Notes: generated by a model from the sequence alone, not told the origin. A stretch of DNA of 64,000 bases from Kocuria marina (GCF_000786655.1 NZ_JROM01000041.1:112897-176896); one strand, 5' to 3'. Shown: positions 47,614 to 56,025, numbered from the stretch's first letter. Numbers and translations: made by a program.

Positions 47614-48420
47614 ATGCGTACACCCAGCAGTTACACGGACGACCTCCGCCTGGCCCATATCCTCGCGGATTCCGTGGACGGACTGACCATGAAACGGTTC
47701 AAGTCCCAGGACCTCACCGTGGAGACCAAACCCGATCTCACACCCGTGACGGACGCGGACCGCGAGGCCGAACAGGTGATCCGCGCGCAACTGGGGCGCG
47801 TACGCAATCGGGACGCCGTGATCGGTGAGGAGTTCGGGACCACGGGTTCGGGCGGCCGCCAGTGGGTGATCGACCCGATCGACGGCACCAAGAACTACGT
47901 GCGCGGCGTACCCGTGTGGGCCACGCTGATCGGTTTGATCGAGGACGGTGAGGTGGTGTTGGGCGTGGTGTCCGCGCCGGCGCTCAACCGCCGTTGGTGG
48001 GCCGCCGCCGGGTCGGGGGCCTTCACGGGGCGCTCACTCTCGCAGGCCACGCGCTTGTCGGTCTCCTCAGTCAACCAGCTCTCGGACGCATCGCTGTCCT
48101 ACTCGTCCCTGAGCGGATGGCGGGATCTGGGTGTACGCCAGCAGTTCATCGAGCTCACCGATTCCGTGTGGCGCACGCGGGCCTACGGGGACTTCTGGTC
48201 CTACTGCATGGTCGCCGAGGGCGCGGTGGACCTCGCGTGCGAACCCGAACTCAACCTCTACGACATGGCCGCGCTCGTGCCCATCGTCACCGAGGCCGGC
48301 GGGCGTTTCACGTCCCTGGCCGGGCAGGACGGTCCCTTCGGGGACAACGCCCTGGCCAGCAACGGTCTCCTGCACGACGCCGCTCTGGACGTCCTCGGTA
48401 CCCGCGCCTCCCAGGACTGA
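47614..48420 (+). CDS. hisN: Histidinol-phosphatase, inositol monophosphatase family
   Basis: Removes phosphate from histidinol-phosphate in histidine synthesis. 268 residues: TPVTDADREAEQ, GEEFG, WVIDPIDGTKNYVRG near 84 (metal site), and the C-terminal ELNLYDMAALVPIVTEAGG. The IMPase family includes inositol-1-phosphatases; HisN is favoured by the actinobacterial HisN-like sequence and the aroA-rsgA neighbourhood, but an inositol role is possible. Ends in a strong terminator. Confidence 0.88.
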   Translation: MRTPSSYTDDLRLAHILADSVDGLTMKRFKSQDLTVETKPDLTPVTDADREAEQVIRAQLGRVRNRDAVIGEEFGTTGSGGRQWVIDPIDGTKNYVRGVPVWATLIGLIEDGEVVLGVVSAPALNRRWWAAAGSGAFTGRSLSQATRLSVSSVNQLSDASLSYSSLSGWRDLGVRQQFIELTDSVWRTRAYGDFWSYCMVAEGAVDLACEPELNLYDMAALVPIVTEAGGRFTSLAGQDGPFGDNALASNGLLHDAALDVLGTRASQD

Positions 48421-48456
48421 ACGAGCCCGGTGTCACGTGCGTGACACCGGGCTCGT
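48421..48456 (+). terminator. Perfect 16-bp hairpin after hisN
   Basis: ACGAGCCCGGTGTCAC / GTGACACCGGGCTCGT with GTGC loop, starting at the base after the hisN stop. It also faces the convergent 48494 gene. Confidence 0.85.
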
Positions 48457-48493
48457 TCGTCTCATCCGAGGGGCGGGATCACCCGCGGGGACC

Positions 48494-49345
48494 TCAGGAG
48501 TTCAAGGAATCGTTGAGGGCGTTCTCCACGCACTCCTGGTACGCGGCGTCGTTTCCGGCCACCGCGAGGTCCATGCAGTCGGCGGCCTGACCGAAGACCC
48601 AGGCGAACAGCACGGCCATCAGGATGCCTCCCAGCAGCGCGAGTGCGGAGAGTACGATGCCCACGACCGCGAGTGCCGGGGAACCACGGCGCGACTTACG
48701 GATCTTGACCACGCCGATGATGCCGAGGATCAGGCCCACGAGGCCCAGTACACCGCCCAGACCGGCGAACCAGAACGTGAGGATGCCCAGGATACCGAGC
48801 ACGAGCGAGGCGATGCCCAGCCCGCGGCCCGGCACCGGGGCGTACGGGTTGCCGTAGCCGTCCTGGTTGTCGTACCCGCCCTGGTTGTAGTCGTTCTGGT
48901 AGTGCGTGGGGTAGCCACCCTGGGTGTCCTGCCCCTGGACGCCGTAACCCTGTTGGGGGTAACCGCCGGCGCCGTAGCCCTGCTGGTCGTAGCCCTGATT
49001 GCCGTAGCCCTGGCTGCCGTAACCCTGGCCGCCGTAGGCCTGCTGACCGGACTGGCCGTGCTGGTCGCCCCCGCCGTACTGGCTGGAGGCACCGTACTGG
49101 GTGGACGTGCCGTACTGATCGGACGTGCCGTACTGGCCCGTGGTGCCGTAGCCGCCGGTCTGGGTGGCTTTGTTCCCGTAGCCCTGGCCGCCCTGCTGAG
49201 CGGACGGATCGCTGTACTGGCCGTACTCGGGCTGCTGCGTCCCGCCCGCACCCTGAACCCGGTCGTCGGAGTACTGACCGTACTGCGGCTGGTCCCGGTG
49301 GGAGGCCGAGGACGAACCCGACTGATCGTTGGACCGCTCACTCAT
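48494..49345 (-). CDS. Membrane protein with Q/Y/G-rich repeat domain
   Basis: 283 residues. Residues about 20-165 are low-complexity, nearly all Gln, Gly, Tyr, Ser, Thr, Asn and Asp, with repeats of GYGxQGY and QYG(T/A)S. Two or three hydrophobic helices follow (about 178-200 and 203-218, then 230-255), a DUF4190-type membrane region, and a short outside tail with a Cys pair (ADCMDLAVAGNDAAYQECVENAL). Similar Q/Y/G-rich N-termini occur in actinobacterial membrane proteins of unknown role. No enzyme motif seen. Confidence 0.75.
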   Translation of the reverse strand: MSERSNDQSGSSSASHRDQPQYGQYSDDRVQGAGGTQQPEYGQYSDPSAQQGGQGYGNKATQTGGYGTTGQYGTSDQYGTSTQYGASSQYGGGDQHGQSGQQAYGGQGYGSQGYGNQGYDQQGYGAGGYPQQGYGVQGQDTQGGYPTHYQNDYNQGGYDNQDGYGNPYAPVPGRGLGIASLVLGILGILTFWFAGLGGVLGLVGLILGIIGVVKIRKSRRGSPALAVVGIVLSALALLGGILMAVLFAWVFGQAADCMDLAVAGNDAAYQECVENALNDSLNS

Positions 49346-49472
49346 GGAAGCGCCTACCTCTCGGTTTCGATGATGGGTTTCCGGCTCAAGTCTTCCACAT
49401 CGAGCCGGGAACACCGGGGGACGCCCCAGCCCACCCCGCTCGGGCACGCCCCTTCCGGCCGCCTTGAACCTC

Positions 49473-49524
49473 TGTGCTGCGATCCGCACAGATACCGGCC
49501 AGTACACGGTCTTATCGCAGCACA
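49473..49524. repeat. Inverted repeat downstream of the DUF3237 gene
   Basis: 11-bp perfect arms TGTGCTGCGAT (49473-49483) and ATCGCAGCACA (49514-49524), with a 30-nt loop holding CACAGATACC; the second arm runs into AAATGTTCC. Confidence 0.7.
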
Positions 49525-49604
49525 AATGTTCCAGGGGCGCGGGCGTGGACCTGGGCCACCGCTCCCAGTTACGGACGGCGCGCCTCACCGCACTTCTCCA
49601 CGCC

Positions 49605-50072
49605 TCATTGCACCGCGAAGATTTCCAGGCGGACACAATCCGGGTCCCGCTCCCCCGTTCCCACGAACACGGTGCGGTTGAGCCACGCCCACGGCCCGTC
49701 CTCGCCCGCGGTGAGCACGGGCGCGCAGCGGAAATACACGCGACTCGGGTCCACCGGTATCCCCTGCGCGATCGCACGGGAATCCTCCGCGCTGGCCACC
49801 CGTACGGCGCGGTTGTCCACGTAGACCAGGTGACCGTCGGCGAGTTCCAGGACGTACTTGGCCTCGAGCCAGGAGACCTCGGCACCCACCACCTGGTAAT
49901 CGGCTCCCGCGGGCAGCACTCGCCCAGAGCCATGAGGACCAGTCACCGCGCCACCCGTGATGGGTACGACCCTGCGTGTCCCGGCGGCGGTCCGGCCCAC
50001 GGTCAGGGGTGCGGCCACTTCCACCCGCACCGTGAAAGCGTGCCGAAGGACTGGAGGCTGTGGAGTCGCCAT
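49605..50072 (-). CDS. DUF3237 (UPF0311) family protein
   Basis: 155 residues of the small beta-barrel-like DUF3237 family: FTVRVEVAAPLTVGRTAAGTR, GGAVTGPHGSGRVLPAGADY, and the C-terminal VYFRCAPVLTAGEDGPWAWL, NRTVFVGTGERDPDCVRLEIF. The family has no well-established function. The gene stands alone between two inverted-repeat structures. ATG at 50072 with a good purine-rich leader is assumed. Confidence 0.82.
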   Translation of the reverse strand: MATPQPPVLRHAFTVRVEVAAPLTVGRTAAGTRRVVPITGGAVTGPHGSGRVLPAGADYQVVGAEVSWLEAKYVLELADGHLVYVDNRAVRVASAEDSRAIAQGIPVDPSRVYFRCAPVLTAGEDGPWAWLNRTVFVGTGERDPDCVRLEIFAVQ

Positions 50073-50195
50073 GGCTCCACCCTAGGCCCGAGGACACCCG
50101 CCGGTCGGGCATACATGGGCCGGCCGGGGACACATGCGGACGTGTACCTCGGGTCCGCCGGGCTCCCGTGCTTGCCCCGCCGAACGCGGACCCCA

Positions 50196-50265
50196 GGACA
50201 CAAATATGTCCCGATAACGCACTCTCAGGCATCGGCCACGTGCTTTCTCGGGACTCAGATGTTTC
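50196..50265. repeat. Second imperfect inverted repeat near the DUF3237 gene
   Basis: CCCGATAACGCAC and GTGCTTTCTCGGG pair around a loop; flanks contain CACAAATATGTCC and CTCAGATGTTTCC, related to words at 49473-49535 (see findings). Confidence 0.45.
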
Positions 50266-50282
50266 CGGGCTCAGCCAAATAA

Positions 50283-50313
50283 AAAGACCCTGAACCAATG
50301 GTTCAGGGTCTTT
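50283..50313 (-). terminator. Intrinsic terminator of ssrA
   Basis: Perfect 14-bp stem AAAGACCCTGAACC / GGTTCAGGGTCTTT, followed on the minus strand by TTTTTATTTGG. 26 nt downstream of the tmRNA 3' end. Confidence 0.9.
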
Positions 50314-50338
50314 CTCACGTCCTGGGACAGGACGACAG

Positions 50339-50703
50339 TGGAGATGGGGGGAATTGAACCCCCGTCCGATGCAGCATTGTCAGGGCTTCTCCGGGTGCAG
50401 TGTGCTTACAGGTTTCTCAGTTCCGGTCATCTCGCACACGAGTGACCGCCGAACTCAGTTACGTAAGAGTCCCACGAACGCCCGTAACCTGCGTCCGCAG
50501 CAGTGACCTTCTAGCTGATGGCAGGATCCAGGTCGAAGGTGAACCTGGGCTGCCAGACTGCTGTCGCTACTTACGCAGCGAGAGCGAAGTCAGTGCGCTT
50601 GGATTTGGCACTTATTGTTTTACAGAGAGCGTTTACGAGATAACTCTGCGTCCTCGACCCGCTTCCCCTGTCTCAACTCACATCGTCGAAACCGATCATC
50701 CCC
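50339..50703 (-). ncRNA. ssrA: tmRNA (tag AKSKRTDFALAA)
   Basis: Stalled-ribosome rescue RNA. The 5' end GGGGATGATCGGTTTCGACG at 50703 pairs by its first 7 nt with CATCTCC at 50346-50340. The T arm is GGGGGTTCAATTCCCCC. The resume codon is GCC at 50609, and reading gives A-K-S-K-R-T-D-F-A-L-A-A then TAA (50571), a proteolysis tag of the usual ALAA type. A discriminator A follows, but the CCA is not encoded (bases read CTG), so it must be added; the nearby tRNA-Arg does encode CCA. AT-rich CATTGAAAAATGAATA just upstream is the likely promoter. Confidence 0.95.
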
Positions 50704-51002
50704 GTATTCATTTTTCAATGAGCTTCCACGTGCCGACGAAACTAGAAGGTCCGCCCGCGCGTGGACACATCAGAATACGCCCGCTCGGGCCAAACCGTCA
50801 ACTCGCCGTGGGCCCCTGAGCCCCCGGCCCCATGCACCGACCCACTCGTGCACCGGGCCCCAACCACCGAGCCTCCCGCACGCTGAGCCCGACGACCCCA
50901 AGGCCCAGGCCCCGGGAACAGGATCGGAGAACGGCGGGCCCCCACGGCCCGCGCTGACACCCCCGGTGCTCCACTGACCTGGCCCTCCCCCGCGGGATGC
51001 CC
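50704..51002. other. Intergenic region between ssrA and the ABC-F gene
   Basis: About 300 bp, divergent promoters. The ssrA side is AT-rich for 25 bp, an island in the 70% GC context. The rest is C-rich with no believable ORF and no RNA structure I can name. Confidence 0.6.
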
Positions 51003-51102
51003 TAGGGTGTAACGCATGTCCCGATGAGCCATTCGACCTCCCCGCGCCCGTGGCCGCTGCCCGGCGGGGACCCCGGCTATCCGAGGACACCCATGGCTCA
51101 TC
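51003..51102 (+). promoter_or_regulatory. Leaderless uORF and start-sequestering dyad before the ABC-F gene
   Basis: TAGGGT (51003-51008) lies 7 nt before ATG 51016, which opens a three-codon ORF Met-Ser-Arg-stop (51016-51027). Its stop overlaps ATG 51024, in frame with the ABC-F gene. GATGAGCCAT (51023-51032) is the exact complement of ATGGCTCATC (51093-51102), which contains the downstream start. A GC stem (CCGGCGGGGACCCCGG region) sits between. Confidence 0.6.
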
Positions 51103-52835
51103 CCCCGCATTCTCCCGCCACCCCTAATACGGCCGCGCACATCCGCGTGTCCGGCATCTCCGCCTCCTACGGCTCCCACCGCGTGCTCACGGATATCAGC
51201 TTCTCCGTGACCGCGGGTGATCCCACGGGTCTGATCGGCGAGAACGGTTCCGGCAAGAGCACCCTGCTGCGCATCATGGCGGGCCTGCGCGCGCCCGACG
51301 CCGGTGAGGTCCGCGCCGTCGGCCCCGGCGATCCGCTGCGCGTAGGTCTGCTGCACCAGGAACCGCCCTTCGCGCCGCACGACACCGTGGCCCAGGCGGT
51401 GGAATCGGCGGTGCGGGCCGTACGGGACGTTGCGTCCGCCGTCGACCGCGCAGCTGACGCCCTTGCCCGCGCCCCGGAGGACGAGGGCGCTGCCACCGCG
51501 TACGCCGCTGCCCTGGACGCCGCCGAACGCATCGACGCGTGGGACGTGGACACCCGCATCGACGTCATCCTGAACGGGCTCGGCCTGGGCGGCGTGGATC
51601 GCGACCGGCCCACGGGTGCCCTGTCCGGCGGGCAGCGTTCACGGCTGTCCCTGGCCTGGCTGCTGCTCTTCACCCCGGACGTGCTCCTGCTCGACGAACC
51701 CACGAACCACCTGGACGACGCCGCCACGGAGTTCCTGCGCGCCACCCTGCGGTCGTGGCACGGTCCGGTGCTGCTGGCGAGCCACGACCGCGCGTTTCTG
51801 GACACCGCCGTGACCTCGCTCGTGGACCTGGACCCGGCACCCCGACCGCATGCCGTCACCTCGGATCTCGTGGGGGACGGCACCGGGACGGGGATCGGTG
51901 TGACCCGCTTCGGCGGGACCTATTCCCAGTACGTGCTCGCCCGCATGGATGCCCGCGAGCGCTGGGAACGCACCTACCGGGACGAACAGGCGCAGCTGAA
52001 GAAGTTGCGCGCGGCCGTGCGGGAGCAGCAGACCGTGGGCCACAGCGACTGGTCCCCCAAGACGGAGGGTCGTGCGGCGAAGAAGTTCTACGCGGACCGC
52101 AACGCGGCGGTGGTCTCCCGGCGGGTCAATGATGCCCGGACCCGCCTGGCCACCCTCGAGGACGAGCAGATCCGCAAGCCACCCCGGGAGCTGTTCTTCC
52201 AGGGACTCACCGCGGGTTTGTCCGGATCGGAGGCCGCACTGCACCGCACGGGTCCGGTACTGACCGCCTCCGCGGCCGAGGTCGCGGGACGGATGGCACC
52301 CGCGTCCCTGACCGTGAGCGCGGGTGAGTCGTGGCTCATCACGGGTCCCAACGGCGTGGGCAAATCCACCCTGCTGAGCCTGTTCGCCCGGCGACTGGAA
52401 CCCACGAGCGGTTCCGTGCACGTGGCACCCGGCGTCCGCGTGGGGATGCTGGACCAGGACGCCACACTGCCCGGCGCCGACCCGGAGCACACGGCGGCCC
52501 ATATCTACCGTGAGCTCGTGGGAGAGGACCGCGCGGAGACCGTACCCCTGGGGACGTTCGGTCTGCTGGCCGGGCGGGACGAGAACCGGCGGGTCGGTGA
52601 ACTCAGTGTGGGACAGCGGCGTCGGCTCGCGCTGGCGGTACTGCTCGCGGACCCGCCCCACGTGCTGTTGCTGGACGAGCCCACCAACCACTTCTCACTC
52701 GTGCTCGCCACGCAGCTCGAGGCGGCGGTACCCGACTACCCGGGAACCGTGCTCGTGGCCTCCCACGACCGCTGGTTACGCCGGAACTGGACCGGCCGGC
52801 ACCTCGCACTGGAGGTGCCGGCCGGGATGCCGTGA
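51093..52835 (+). CDS. ABC-F family ATPase (ribosome-associated or antibiotic-resistance type)
   Basis: Soluble protein with two ABC domains and no membrane segment, 580 residues. Domain 1 Walker A GENGSGKST near 49, signature LSGGQRSRLSL, Walker B VLLLDEPTNHLDD; linker of about 80 residues with basic, charged helices; domain 2 Walker A GPNGVGKST near 418, LSVGQRRRLAL, VLLLDEPTNHFSL. ABC-F proteins act at the ribosomal E/P sites (EttA-like, or Msr/Lsa/Vga-like). Start 51093 has GAGG 6 nt upstream; ATG 51024 would add 23 residues. The leader suggests translation-dependent induction. Confidence 0.9.
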   Translation: MAHPPHSPATPNTAAHIRVSGISASYGSHRVLTDISFSVTAGDPTGLIGENGSGKSTLLRIMAGLRAPDAGEVRAVGPGDPLRVGLLHQEPPFAPHDTVAQAVESAVRAVRDVASAVDRAADALARAPEDEGAATAYAAALDAAERIDAWDVDTRIDVILNGLGLGGVDRDRPTGALSGGQRSRLSLAWLLLFTPDVLLLDEPTNHLDDAATEFLRATLRSWHGPVLLASHDRAFLDTAVTSLVDLDPAPRPHAVTSDLVGDGTGTGIGVTRFGGTYSQYVLARMDARERWERTYRDEQAQLKKLRAAVREQQTVGHSDWSPKTEGRAAKKFYADRNAAVVSRRVNDARTRLATLEDEQIRKPPRELFFQGLTAGLSGSEAALHRTGPVLTASAAEVAGRMAPASLTVSAGESWLITGPNGVGKSTLLSLFARRLEPTSGSVHVAPGVRVGMLDQDATLPGADPEHTAAHIYRELVGEDRAETVPLGTFGLLAGRDENRRVGELSVGQRRRLALAVLLADPPHVLLLDEPTNHFSLVLATQLEAAVPDYPGTVLVASHDRWLRRNWTGRHLALEVPAGMP

Positions 52836-52845
52836 GTCGAAGGGC

Positions 52846-53334
52846 TCAGCCGCGCATGTTGCGGTAGCGCATGGCGCGCTGGGCCTCGCGGTTGTCCTGC
52901 TTCTCGCGCAGGGTCTGACGCTTGTCGTACTCGCGCTTACCGCGCGCCACCGCGATCTCCACCTTCACGCGCTTGTGGTCCACGAAGTACAGGGACAGCG
53001 GGATGATGGTGTAGCCGGCCTCGCGCGTCTTGCCCGCGATCTTGTCCAGCTCGGAGCGGTGCAACAGCAGCTTGCGCCGCCGCCGCGCGGAATGGTTGGT
53101 CCACGAGCCCTGCAGATACTCCGGGATGTGGGCGTGTTCGAGCCACAGCTCGCCGCGGTTGTCGAACTGGCAGAACGCGTCCACCAGGGACGCCCGCCCC
53201 ATGCGCAGCGACTTCACCTCGGTCCCCATGAGCGCCAGACCGGCCTCGTAGGTGTCGTAGATGTTGTAGTCGTGGCGCGCCTTCTTGTTGTTGGCCACGA
53301 TCTGGCGGCCGTCATCAGCGTTCTTCTTGGCCAT
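52846..53334 (-). CDS. smpB: SsrA-binding protein SmpB
   Basis: 162 residues. Binds tmRNA and carries it to stalled ribosomes. Family motifs: [65 protein letters not shown] at the basic tail. Its stop is 11 bp from the end of the convergent ABC-F gene; ssrA is 2 kb away. Confidence 0.97.
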   Translation of the reverse strand: MAKKNADDGRQIVANNKKARHDYNIYDTYEAGLALMGTEVKSLRMGRASLVDAFCQFDNRGELWLEHAHIPEYLQGSWTNHSARRRRKLLLHRSELDKIAGKTREAGYTIIPLSLYFVDHKRVKVEIAVARGKREYDKRQTLREKQDNREAQRAMRYRNMRG

Positions 53335-53367
53335 CGGCCTGTTCTTCCTTCACCGGGTCCCGCCGGG

Positions 53368-53427
53368 GACGACGCCGCTGTCCCGGCCCGGGTGCGCGGG
53401 GCACCTGCCGGGCGGAGCGGCGTCGTC
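53368..53427. other. Hairpin in the prfB-smpB gap
   Basis: Perfect 12-bp arms GACGACGCCGCT (53368-53379) and AGCGGCGTCGTC (53416-53427), around CCGGCCCGGG. It could end prfB transcripts. Both arms contain the recurrent 11-mer. Confidence 0.65.
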
Positions 53428-53443
53428 GTGCGGCGTGGAACCC

Positions 53444-54562
53444 TTAGTCCTCGTCGTGCTGGCGGGCGTCCGCGCGCCAGCGAATGCCTTCGTCGATGAA
53501 CGAGTCGATCCCGCCGTCGAACACGGAACTGGGATTACCCTCTTCGTAGTTGGTGCGCAGATCCTTGACCATCTGATAGGGGTTGAGCACGTACGAGCGC
53601 ATCTGGTCACCCCAGGATGCCTTCACGTCCCCCGCCATCTCCTTCTTCTTGGCGTCCGCTTCCTGCTGGCGCAACAGCAGCAAGCGGGACTGCAGCACGC
53701 GCAGCGCGGCCGCGCGGTTCTGGATCTGCGACTTCTCGTTCTGCATGGACACCACGATGCCCGTGGGGATGTGGGTCATGCGCACCGCGGAGTCGGTCGT
53801 GTTCACGGACTGACCACCGGGACCCGAGGAGCGGAACACGTCCACCTTCAGCTCGGACTCCGGGATCTCGATCGTGTCGTCGGACTCGATGAGCGGGATG
53901 ACCTCGACCGCCGCGAAGGACGTCTGGCGCCGCCCCTGGTTGTCGAACGGGGAGATCCGCACGAGCCGGTGCGTGCCCGCCTCCACGGACAGGGTCCCGA
54001 ACGCGTAGGGCGCCTTGACCTCGAACGTGGCGGACTTCAGACCCGCCTCCTCCGCGTAGGAGGTGTCCAGGACCTTGGTGGGGTACCCGTGGCGTTCCGC
54101 CCAGCGCAAGTACATACGCATGAGGATCTCCGCGAAGTCCGCGGCGTCCACACCACCGGCGCCCGAGCGGATGGTGACCACGGCCTCTCGCTCGTCGTAC
54201 TCGCCGGCCAGCAGGGTCTGGATCTCCAGTTCGGACAGCGCCTTGCGGATGGACCCGAGTTCCTCCGCGGCGGCGTCCCGGGTGTCCTGGTCGTCCTCTT
54301 CCTCCGCGAGTTCCACCATGACCTCGAGGTCGTCGATGCGCCCGGAGATCTTCTTGAGCCGGTCCAGCTTGCTCTGCTGGTGCGAGAGCTGCGAGGTGAC
54401 CTTCTGGGCTTCGTCCGGGTTGTCCCACAGGTCCGGGGCCGCGGCCTGCTCGGACAGGACGGCGATCTGCTTCTTCATGGACTCGACGTCGCTGACCGCC
54501 GCCACGGAGTCGTAGGTGGCTCGGAGGGCACGGATTTCTGCAGCGTAGTCAATGGAGGCCAT
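53444..54562 (-). CDS. prfB: Peptide chain release factor 2
   Basis: Recognises UGA and UAA. 372 residues. The anticodon-like SPF is in [15 protein letters not shown] near 203; the catalytic GGQ in [17 protein letters not shown] near 247. No internal frameshift site as in E. coli; the ORF is continuous. The ATG at 54562 sits 8 nt behind TAAAGT with no RBS. The PrmC that methylates it is encoded 41 kb away. Confidence 0.97.
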   Translation of the reverse strand: MASIDYAAEIRALRATYDSVAAVSDVESMKKQIAVLSEQAAAPDLWDNPDEAQKVTSQLSHQQSKLDRLKKISGRIDDLEVMVELAEEEDDQDTRDAAAEELGSIRKALSELEIQTLLAGEYDEREAVVTIRSGAGGVDAADFAEILMRMYLRWAERHGYPTKVLDTSYAEEAGLKSATFEVKAPYAFGTLSVEAGTHRLVRISPFDNQGRRQTSFAAVEVIPLIESDDTIEIPESELKVDVFRSSGPGGQSVNTTDSAVRMTHIPTGIVVSMQNEKSQIQNRAAALRVLQSRLLLLRQQEADAKKKEMAGDVKASWGDQMRSYVLNPYQMVKDLRTNYEEGNPSSVFDGGIDSFIDEGIRWRADARQHDED

Positions 54563-54570
54563 GACACATC

Positions 54571-54576
54571 ACTTTA
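54571..54576 (-). promoter_or_regulatory. -10 element of prfB, predicted leaderless start
   Basis: TAAAGT on the minus strand, 8 nt before the ATG at 54562. Confidence 0.5.
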
Positions 54577-54642
54577 CGTCATGGTGCCCGGGCCCGTGAG
54601 CCGGTAGGATTCCCTGCGACCCCGCTGCTGAGGAGCCCGCCG

Positions 54643-55815
54643 ATGGAACGCCCCACCGTACTCGCACTCATCCTGGCGGGAGGCAAGGGGTCCCGACTGG
54701 GCGCCCTGACCGATCACGTGGTCAAGCCCGCACTGCCCGTGGGCGGCACGTACCGCTTGATCGACGTCTCCCTCTCCAACCTGGCGCACTCGCACATCCC
54801 CGACGTGTGGATGGTGCAGCAGTACCTACCCCACGACCTCAACGCCTACATGGCCGGCGGTCGCCCGTGGGACCTGGACCGCTCCCACGGCGGGTTGCAG
54901 ATCCTCCCGCCGTACGAGGGATCCCACGGCGAGGGTTTCGCCAGCGGCAACTCGGACTCCATCTACCGCCAGAGCGCGATCATCCGCGAGGCGAACCCGG
55001 ATCTGGTCCTCGTGCTCTCCGCGGACCACCTTTACACGATCGATTTCCGGTCCGTGGTGGACACACACCTGACCAAGCGCGCGGACCTGACCATGGTCAC
55101 CACGGAGGTCCCCGAGGACCCCTCCCGCTACAGCGTGGTGCGCACCGACGAGGCCGGCCAGGTCATCGGGTTCGCCTACAAGCCCGAGGAGCCCAACGGC
55201 AACCTGGTGGCCGGTGAGATGTTCCTGTTCTCCACGGACGTCCTGCTGTCCGCGCTGGACACCCTCCAGTCCGAACTGGGCCAGCTGGGCGACTACGGCG
55301 AGGACCTCATCCCCTACGTCCTGGAACACCACCGGGTGGTCGAACACCGCCACCTCGGGTACTGGATGGACCTCGGGACCGTCCAGTCCTACTGGACCGC
55401 GCAGATGCAGCTCATCGACGGCGACGGCGCGACCCTCGACGATCCCGCGTGGCCCATCTGGAGCGGTCAGGTCGCCCTCCCGCCCGCTTTCGTCGACGAC
55501 GACGCCGCGGTCTCCCGCTCGTACGTCGCCCCCGGGGCGCGCGTGGCCGGCACCGTGGAACACTCGATCATCGGCCAGAACTGCGTGATCGAGGCCGGGG
55601 CCGTGGTGCGCAACTCCGTGCTGCTCGACAACGTGCACGTGGGCCCCACGGTGGAACTCAGCAACGTGGTCGCCGATTCCGGGGCGGACATCACCGGCGG
55701 TTCGCAGCGCGGTTCCGCGCAGCACGTCACGGTGATCGACCGCACCGGTACCGTGAGCCAGCGAGAAGCGTTCGACACCTCCGCGGTCCTGCCGCGGAAC
55801 CATGAGCAGTACTGA
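54643..55815 (+). CDS. glgC: Sugar-1-phosphate nucleotidyltransferase, GlgC-like
   Basis: 390 residues, near GlgC length. N-terminal LILAGGKGSRLGALTDH with the nucleotide-binding GGxGxRL; LPVGGTYRLIDVSLSNL; substrate loops VLVLSADHLYTIDF, YKPEEPNGNLVAGEMFLF and HRHLGYWMDLGTVQSY; a C-terminal left-handed-beta-helix-like domain (about 300-375). Probably makes ADP-glucose for glycogen or alpha-glucan. TAGGAT (54605-54610) plus GAGGAG form a plausible promoter and RBS. The C-terminus is shorter than in enterobacteria. Confidence 0.8.
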   Translation: MERPTVLALILAGGKGSRLGALTDHVVKPALPVGGTYRLIDVSLSNLAHSHIPDVWMVQQYLPHDLNAYMAGGRPWDLDRSHGGLQILPPYEGSHGEGFASGNSDSIYRQSAIIREANPDLVLVLSADHLYTIDFRSVVDTHLTKRADLTMVTTEVPEDPSRYSVVRTDEAGQVIGFAYKPEEPNGNLVAGEMFLFSTDVLLSALDTLQSELGQLGDYGEDLIPYVLEHHRVVEHRHLGYWMDLGTVQSYWTAQMQLIDGDGATLDDPAWPIWSGQVALPPAFVDDDAAVSRSYVAPGARVAGTVEHSIIGQNCVIEAGAVVRNSVLLDNVHVGPTVELSNVVADSGADITGGSQRGSAQHVTVIDRTGTVSQREAFDTSAVLPRNHEQY

Positions 55816-55842
55816 TCCCCTCCTTCGAAAGGTCGTCCCGTC

Positions 55843-56004
55843 ATGAGCCGTTCCCGATCCACCCTGGGCCCCGTGCTGCGTCAAGTGCTGCGTTCCACCG
55901 TGCGCCGCCAGGCCACCCGCCGCCTCATCGGCGTGGTGCCTCCCGTGGCCGCGTACCGCCGGGTGGCCACCGCCCGTCGACTGCTGCGCATGCTGCGCCG
56001 CTGA
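55843..56004 (+). CDS. Small Arg-rich protein, unknown function
   Basis: 53 residues, about a quarter of them arginine (MSRSRSTLGPVLRQVLRSTV then Arg-rich). RBS-like GAAAGG lies 9 nt upstream, and a strong terminator follows 22 bp after the stop; it starts 27 bp after glgC. I do not recognise it. The repeated LRQVLRSTVRRQ and RRLLRMLRR patterns suggest an amphipathic, nucleic-acid- or membrane-binding helix. It could be spurious, but leader, spacing and terminator support a real gene. Confidence 0.55.
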   Translation: MSRSRSTLGPVLRQVLRSTVRRQATRRLIGVVPPVAAYRRVATARRLLRMLRR

Positions 56005-56025
56005 GTCACGTCCACTGCAATGTGG

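Noticed and set aside
50060..50293. Plus-strand ORF between DUF3237 and ssrA
   Set aside because: Pro/Arg-rich, no RBS, crosses inverted repeats; not a believable gene.
50742..51380. Minus-strand ORF opposite the ABC-F 5' region
   Set aside because: Low-complexity translation, overlaps the ssrA/ABC-F divergent promoters, no RBS.
53444..54562. Programmed frameshift in prfB
   Set aside because: The frame is open from the ATG to the GGQ and to the end; no CTTTGA-like slippery site or in-frame early stop.
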